From an uncultured Eubacteriales bacterium (GTDB lineage: Bacteria; Bacillota; Clostridia; Christensenellales; Aristaeellaceae): 64,000 bases of DNA. The notes under the pieces were generated by a model, which was not told the DNA's origin, did not search any database, and saw only the letters and a program-made list of their open reading frames with translations. A program made the translations under genes and the position numbers. Position 1 is the first letter of the stretch. The number at the start of each line of letters is the position of its first letter. The stretch covers positions 1 through 64,000 of the forward strand of contig CADAQZ010000001.1 of NCBI GenBank assembly GCA_902790175.1, in the 5' to 3' direction. Positions 61,326 to 64,000 of the stretch are shown one piece after another.

Positions 61326-62771
61326 TCATTCCGGCCGCGTGGCCCTGTCAAACAGCGCCTGCACGTCCTTGCCGGGCGCGGGCGTGGCCAGCGAGACCAC
61401 ATAGGCCGCAATCAGGCCGCAGGCGAAGCCGGGGATGATCTCGTACAGGCCCGTGCCGCTCAGGAACGCCAGCCAGAGGATGTCCACCGCCGCGCCGACG
61501 ACGATGCCCGCCGCCGCGCCGGAGAAGGTCAGCCTGCGCCAGAACAGGCTCAGCAGGATCACCGGGCCGAAGGCCGCGCCGAACACGCCCCAGGCGTTCG
61601 ACACGAGGCCCATGATGGTGCCGCTGGCTGGGTTGGAGGCGATCAGCAGCGCGATCACCGCGATCACGACGACCACCAGTCGGCCCGCCCAGAGCATCTC
61701 CTTATCGGAAGCCTGCTTGCGGAACACCGGCTTGTACACGTCGCTGGCGAAGGCCGAGGCCGAGGCCAGCAGCTGCGAGTCCGCGGTAGACATCGAGGCC
61801 GCCAGGATGGCCGAGAGCAGGATGCCGGAGATCACCGGCGGGAAGATACGGCGCGTCATCTGGATGAACACGGTGGAGGAATCGGCGATCTCGCCCATGA
61901 ACACGCGGCCCACGGCGCCGGCCACCACCGACATCACCAGGATCACGACCGTCCAGCTGATGCCGATCACGCTAGACTTGCGCAGGTCCTTCTGCGACTT
62001 GACGGACATGAAGCGGATGATGATGTGGGGCATGCCGAAGTAGCCCAGGCCCCAGCCGAGGCCGGAGGCGATGTCCTTCCAGCTGCTCGAGAAGCTCCAG
62101 TAGTTCTCGGGGAACGCGGCCTCGGTCGCGGCCCCGCCGCCCTTCACCAGCGCCAGCGCGAAGATCGGGGCGATCAGCAGCGCCGCCAGCATCAGAAGGC
62201 CCTGGAAGAAGTCCGTCCAGCACACGGCAGAGAAGCCGCCGAGGAACGTGTAGCCGATGATGATGGCTGCCGCGATGTACATGGCCGTGGAGGCGTTCAT
62301 GCCCACGACGGTGTTGAACAGCGTGCCGCAGGCCTTGATGCTGCTGGCGGCGTAGATCGTGTAGGCGAACACGAAGATCACCGCGCAGATCAGCTGCAGC
62401 GCCTTGCTCTTGGAGAGGAAGCGGTTGGTCAGGTACTGCGGGATGGTAATGGAATCGTTCGCCTCGATGGAGAAGCGGCGCAGGCGCGGCGCTTCAAAGA
62501 TCCAGCTGAGCGAATAGCCGATGGCCAGGCCGATCGCGATCCACGACTGGCCCATGCCCGCGGCGTACACCGACGCCGGCAGGCCCATCAGCACCCACGC
62601 GCTCATGTCCGATGCGCCGGCGGACAGCGCGGACACCCACGCGCCCATCTTTCGGCCGCCGAGGAAGTAGTCCTTTTCGTTGGCGCCCTTGGAGCGCGTG
62701 AAGAAGTACACCCCGATGCCGATCATAAACACCAGGTAGATGATAAACACCACCAGTTCAGTCGTGTTCAT
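61326..62771 (-). CDS. putP: Sodium/proline symporter
   Basis: A 481-residue SSS-family transporter with about 13 membrane helices. SAGASDMSAWVLMGLPASVYAAGMGQSWIAIGL in segments (helix 1-2 region, residues 48-80) carries the sodium and proline contacts, SIPQYL-like SITIPQYLTNRF follows, and helix 8 ILAASMSTADSQLL is the second sodium site signature. Imports proline as nutrient and osmolyte. GAGGCG precedes the ATG. Confidence 0.95.
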   Translation of the reverse strand: MNTTELVVFIIYLVFMIGIGVYFFTRSKGANEKDYFLGGRKMGAWVSALSAGASDMSAWVLMGLPASVYAAGMGQSWIAIGLAIGYSLSWIFEAPRLRRFSIEANDSITIPQYLTNRFLSKSKALQLICAVIFVFAYTIYAASSIKACGTLFNTVVGMNASTAMYIAAAIIIGYTFLGGFSAVCWTDFFQGLLMLAALLIAPIFALALVKGGGAATEAAFPENYWSFSSSWKDIASGLGWGLGYFGMPHIIIRFMSVKSQKDLRKSSVIGISWTVVILVMSVVAGAVGRVFMGEIADSSTVFIQMTRRIFPPVISGILLSAILAASMSTADSQLLASASAFASDVYKPVFRKQASDKEMLWAGRLVVVVIAVIALLIASNPASGTIMGLVSNAWGVFGAAFGPVILLSLFWRRLTFSGAAAGIVVGAAVDILWLAFLSGTGLYEIIPGFACGLIAAYVVSLATPAPGKDVQALFDRATRPE

Positions 62772-62805
62772 TCAATCGCCTCGCTTCTATATGTAATATA
62801 TAGAT

Positions 62806-62833
62806 ATTATACCTGATGGGCGCAATAAATCAA
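62806..62833 (-). promoter_or_regulatory. Promoter of putP
   Basis: Minus-strand TTGATT (62833-62828), 16 bp, TATAAT (62811-62806). Confidence 0.65.
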
Positions 62834-62987
62834 CGCTTTACCTGTTTAGCAAGGTAAATTAACCGTTAAAAACGGGCAATTTTGCTTGCAAATCGCAAAA
62901 AACGCATGGATTTGAGGGGGCGTTGCGCAGGCATCGGCCCGCGCGGGCGGGCATACGATGCAAAAAAGGCATCGAGGGGGTATCGAT

Positions 62988-63383
62988 ATGGCGGTCAATC
63001 GGGGGCGTGTGGCGCTGTCGCTGGTGAAGGGGCTGCTGGCCGCGGTGGCGCTGACGATCATTTGGATGGCGGCGGTGGCGGCGCTGACGGCGCTGGCGCG
63101 GATGTCGGACGGGCTGATCATGGCGCTGAACCAGGTGATGAAGGTCGCGGCGATCGCACTGGGGGCGTATGTCGCCGTCGGGCGCGGCGGCGAACGCGGC
63201 TTCTTCACCGGCATGGCGCTGGCGATCCTCTACATGGCGCTGGGCTACGGGCTGTACGTCGCGCTGGGCGGAAGCGCGTTCGCGGTCCGGGAGATGCTGG
63301 GCGAGATATTGATCGGCGCGGCCATCGGCGCGATCGCCGGGGCGCTGCTGGCGAACATGAAGCCGCAGAGGCGGCGGGCATAG
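62988..63383 (+). CDS. TIGR04086 family membrane protein
   Basis: A 131-residue protein with four membrane helices (about 10-37, 42-66, 74-96, 98-120), matching TIGR04086/YrzE of Firmicutes: short basic N-terminus, VALSLVKGLLAAVALTIIW, and a Gly-rich last helix. Function unknown; these genes often lie near preprotein translocase genes, which are not seen here. GAGGGGG lies seven bases before the ATG at 62988. Confidence 0.82.
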   Translation: MAVNRGRVALSLVKGLLAAVALTIIWMAAVAALTALARMSDGLIMALNQVMKVAAIALGAYVAVGRGGERGFFTGMALAILYMALGYGLYVALGGSAFAVREMLGEILIGAAIGAIAGALLANMKPQRRRA

Positions 63384-63420
63384 CGCAACGGGGACGCCTT
63401 GCAGGCGCCCCCGTTGCGCT
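63382..63420. terminator. Bidirectional terminator after the TIGR04086 gene
   Basis: Twelve-bp outer stem AGCGCAACGGGG/CCCCGTTGCGCT plus an inner CGCC/GGCG, between convergent genes. Confidence 0.75.
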
Positions 63421-63426
63421 GTGTCC

Positions 63427-64000
63427 TCATCCCACTTCCCGCGCCAGTTCGTCCATCATTTCCTTCGTGACGGGGCAGATGTGGCTGAAGTAGAGCGTGT
63501 CCTTGATCGTCAGCAGCTCGCGCGCGCGTGCGTCGTCGCCGTCCTGGTGGCACATCCGCGCCAGGTAGTAGAGCGTGGTGATCTGCCGCGGCTTCTGAGC
63601 GTGCGCCTTCTCGTAGAATTTCAGCGCCTCGGCGCGATACTCCGCGGCCTTTTCCGCGTCCGACGCGGCCATCACCTCGTAGAGCTGGCCCATGTTGTCC
63701 AGCGTGGCGGCGTCCTCGTCGTCGTAGTCGAGCGCCTCCTTGTTGAATTTGAGCGCCTCCTCGAATTCGCCGGTCTGCCTCGCCTTGTCCACCCAGAACA
63801 TGCCCATCGTGCTGTAGATGCTGCCGTTCATCTTGTACTGTGCGGCGCGGCCCATCGTCTCCAGGGCGCGATCGAGGTCCCCGGCGCACCACAGGCAGAT
63901 GGCGTACTGCAGGCGCAGCTGGAACCAGTCGTCCTTGGACAGCGCCTTGTTCTTCGCCTGGCGCTCCAACAGCGCCTTCGCCTCGTCGAAGCGGCCCTCG
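63427..64000 (-). CDS. Tetratricopeptide-repeat protein, 5'-truncated by the window edge
   Basis: At least 191 residues remain open to position 64000 with no stop, so the gene begins outside the window. Helical pairs of TPR type are visible: GRFDEAKALLERQ, GDLDRALETMGRAAQ, GEFEEALKFNKEALDYDDEDAATLDNMGQLY and AAEYRAEALKFYEKA in successive segments. Such proteins are protein-binding scaffolds; the partner is unknown. A TTG at 63969 is inside a TPR motif and is not a real start. Confidence 0.8.
   Translation of the reverse strand, partial: EGRFDEAKALLERQAKNKALSKDDWFQLRLQYAICLWCAGDLDRALETMGRAAQYKMNGSIYSTMGMFWVDKARQTGEFEEALKFNKEALDYDDEDAATLDNMGQLYEVMAASDAEKAAEYRAEALKFYEKAHAQKPRQITTLYYLARMCHQDGDDARARELLTIKDTLYFSHICPVTKEMMDELAREVG

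Overview
The window is a dense, GC-rich chromosomal segment of a low-copy-repeat-rich bacterium, best explained as a member of the Clostridia (Bacillota), probably an uncultured gut-type lineage. The evidence is the combination of clostridial/Firmicutes marker families (TmcAL, DegV, XpaC, DUF951, TIGR04086, DinG-like helicase, barnase/barstar), GGAGG-type ribosome sites before nearly every gene, and vegetative promoters of the TTGACA-N17-TATAAT type. There is no prophage block, CRISPR array, rRNA operon or recognisable transposase. About 59 protein genes, six tRNA genes and one candidate structured RNA can be supported.

Layout. 1-10.7 kb: tRNA-Ser, degV, trmO, deoD, a secreted barnase with its barstar inhibitor, an XpaC-like protein, a DUF951/two-signal-peptidase/inactive M1-peptidase operon, an orphan DNA methyltransferase and a cell-wall hydrolase. 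10.8-17.4 kb: uvrB and uvrA, separated by a four-gene insert (GNAT, two TIGR04076 paralogues, RidA). 17.4-22.5 kb: ECF sigma/anti-sigma pair, EamA exporter with PAT-like acetyltransferase, secreted phage-type lysozyme. 22.5-29.5 kb: glgA, tmcAL, a thymidine kinase fused to an acetyltransferase, an XPD/DinG-type helicase. 29.6-38.2 kb: manA, CNNM/CBS transporter-like protein, rnr, an M18 aminopeptidase, a large repeat-bearing Ig-like secreted protein. 38.2-45 kb: exonuclease, PatB-type lyase, lipid kinase, degenerate CPBP protein, pyrimidine phosphorylase, DNA glycosylase, sirtuin. 45-50.9 kb: NUDIX, YjbR-DUF3795 fusion with a WYL regulator, cysS, SH3 protein, a solitary cbiD. 51-57.7 kb: type IIA topoisomerase pair, MutT-like NUDIX, zinc-ribbon proteins. 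57.8-58.2 kb: five-tRNA operon. 58.3-64 kb: secreted protein, a candidate ~300-nt structured ncRNA with a perfect consensus promoter, GNAT, threonine aldolase, putP, a TIGR04086 membrane protein and a truncated TPR gene.

The genes are mostly housekeeping: DNA repair (uvrAB, glycosylase, NUDIX, topoisomerase), nucleoside salvage (deoD, pyrimidine phosphorylase, thymidine kinase), RNA decay and tRNA modification (rnr, trmO, tmcAL), and envelope work (signal peptidases, cell-wall hydrolases). The more unusual layer is non-coding. At least five families of short dispersed repeats sit between genes or inside their ends: REP-like 'GGATCCTTCGCTTCGCTCAGGATGACA'-type hairpins (described by parts below), GC-rich fold-backs, GGGAGTA minisatellites that supply stop codons, a 161-bp MITE-like element that rewrites the end of a glycosylase gene, and a small family built on AACARACCGAMGTC that occurs in frame in several proteins, as palindromes, and as a perfect 46-bp palindrome. 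The best candidates for new biology are this last family and the structured RNA at about 59.05-59.35 kb.
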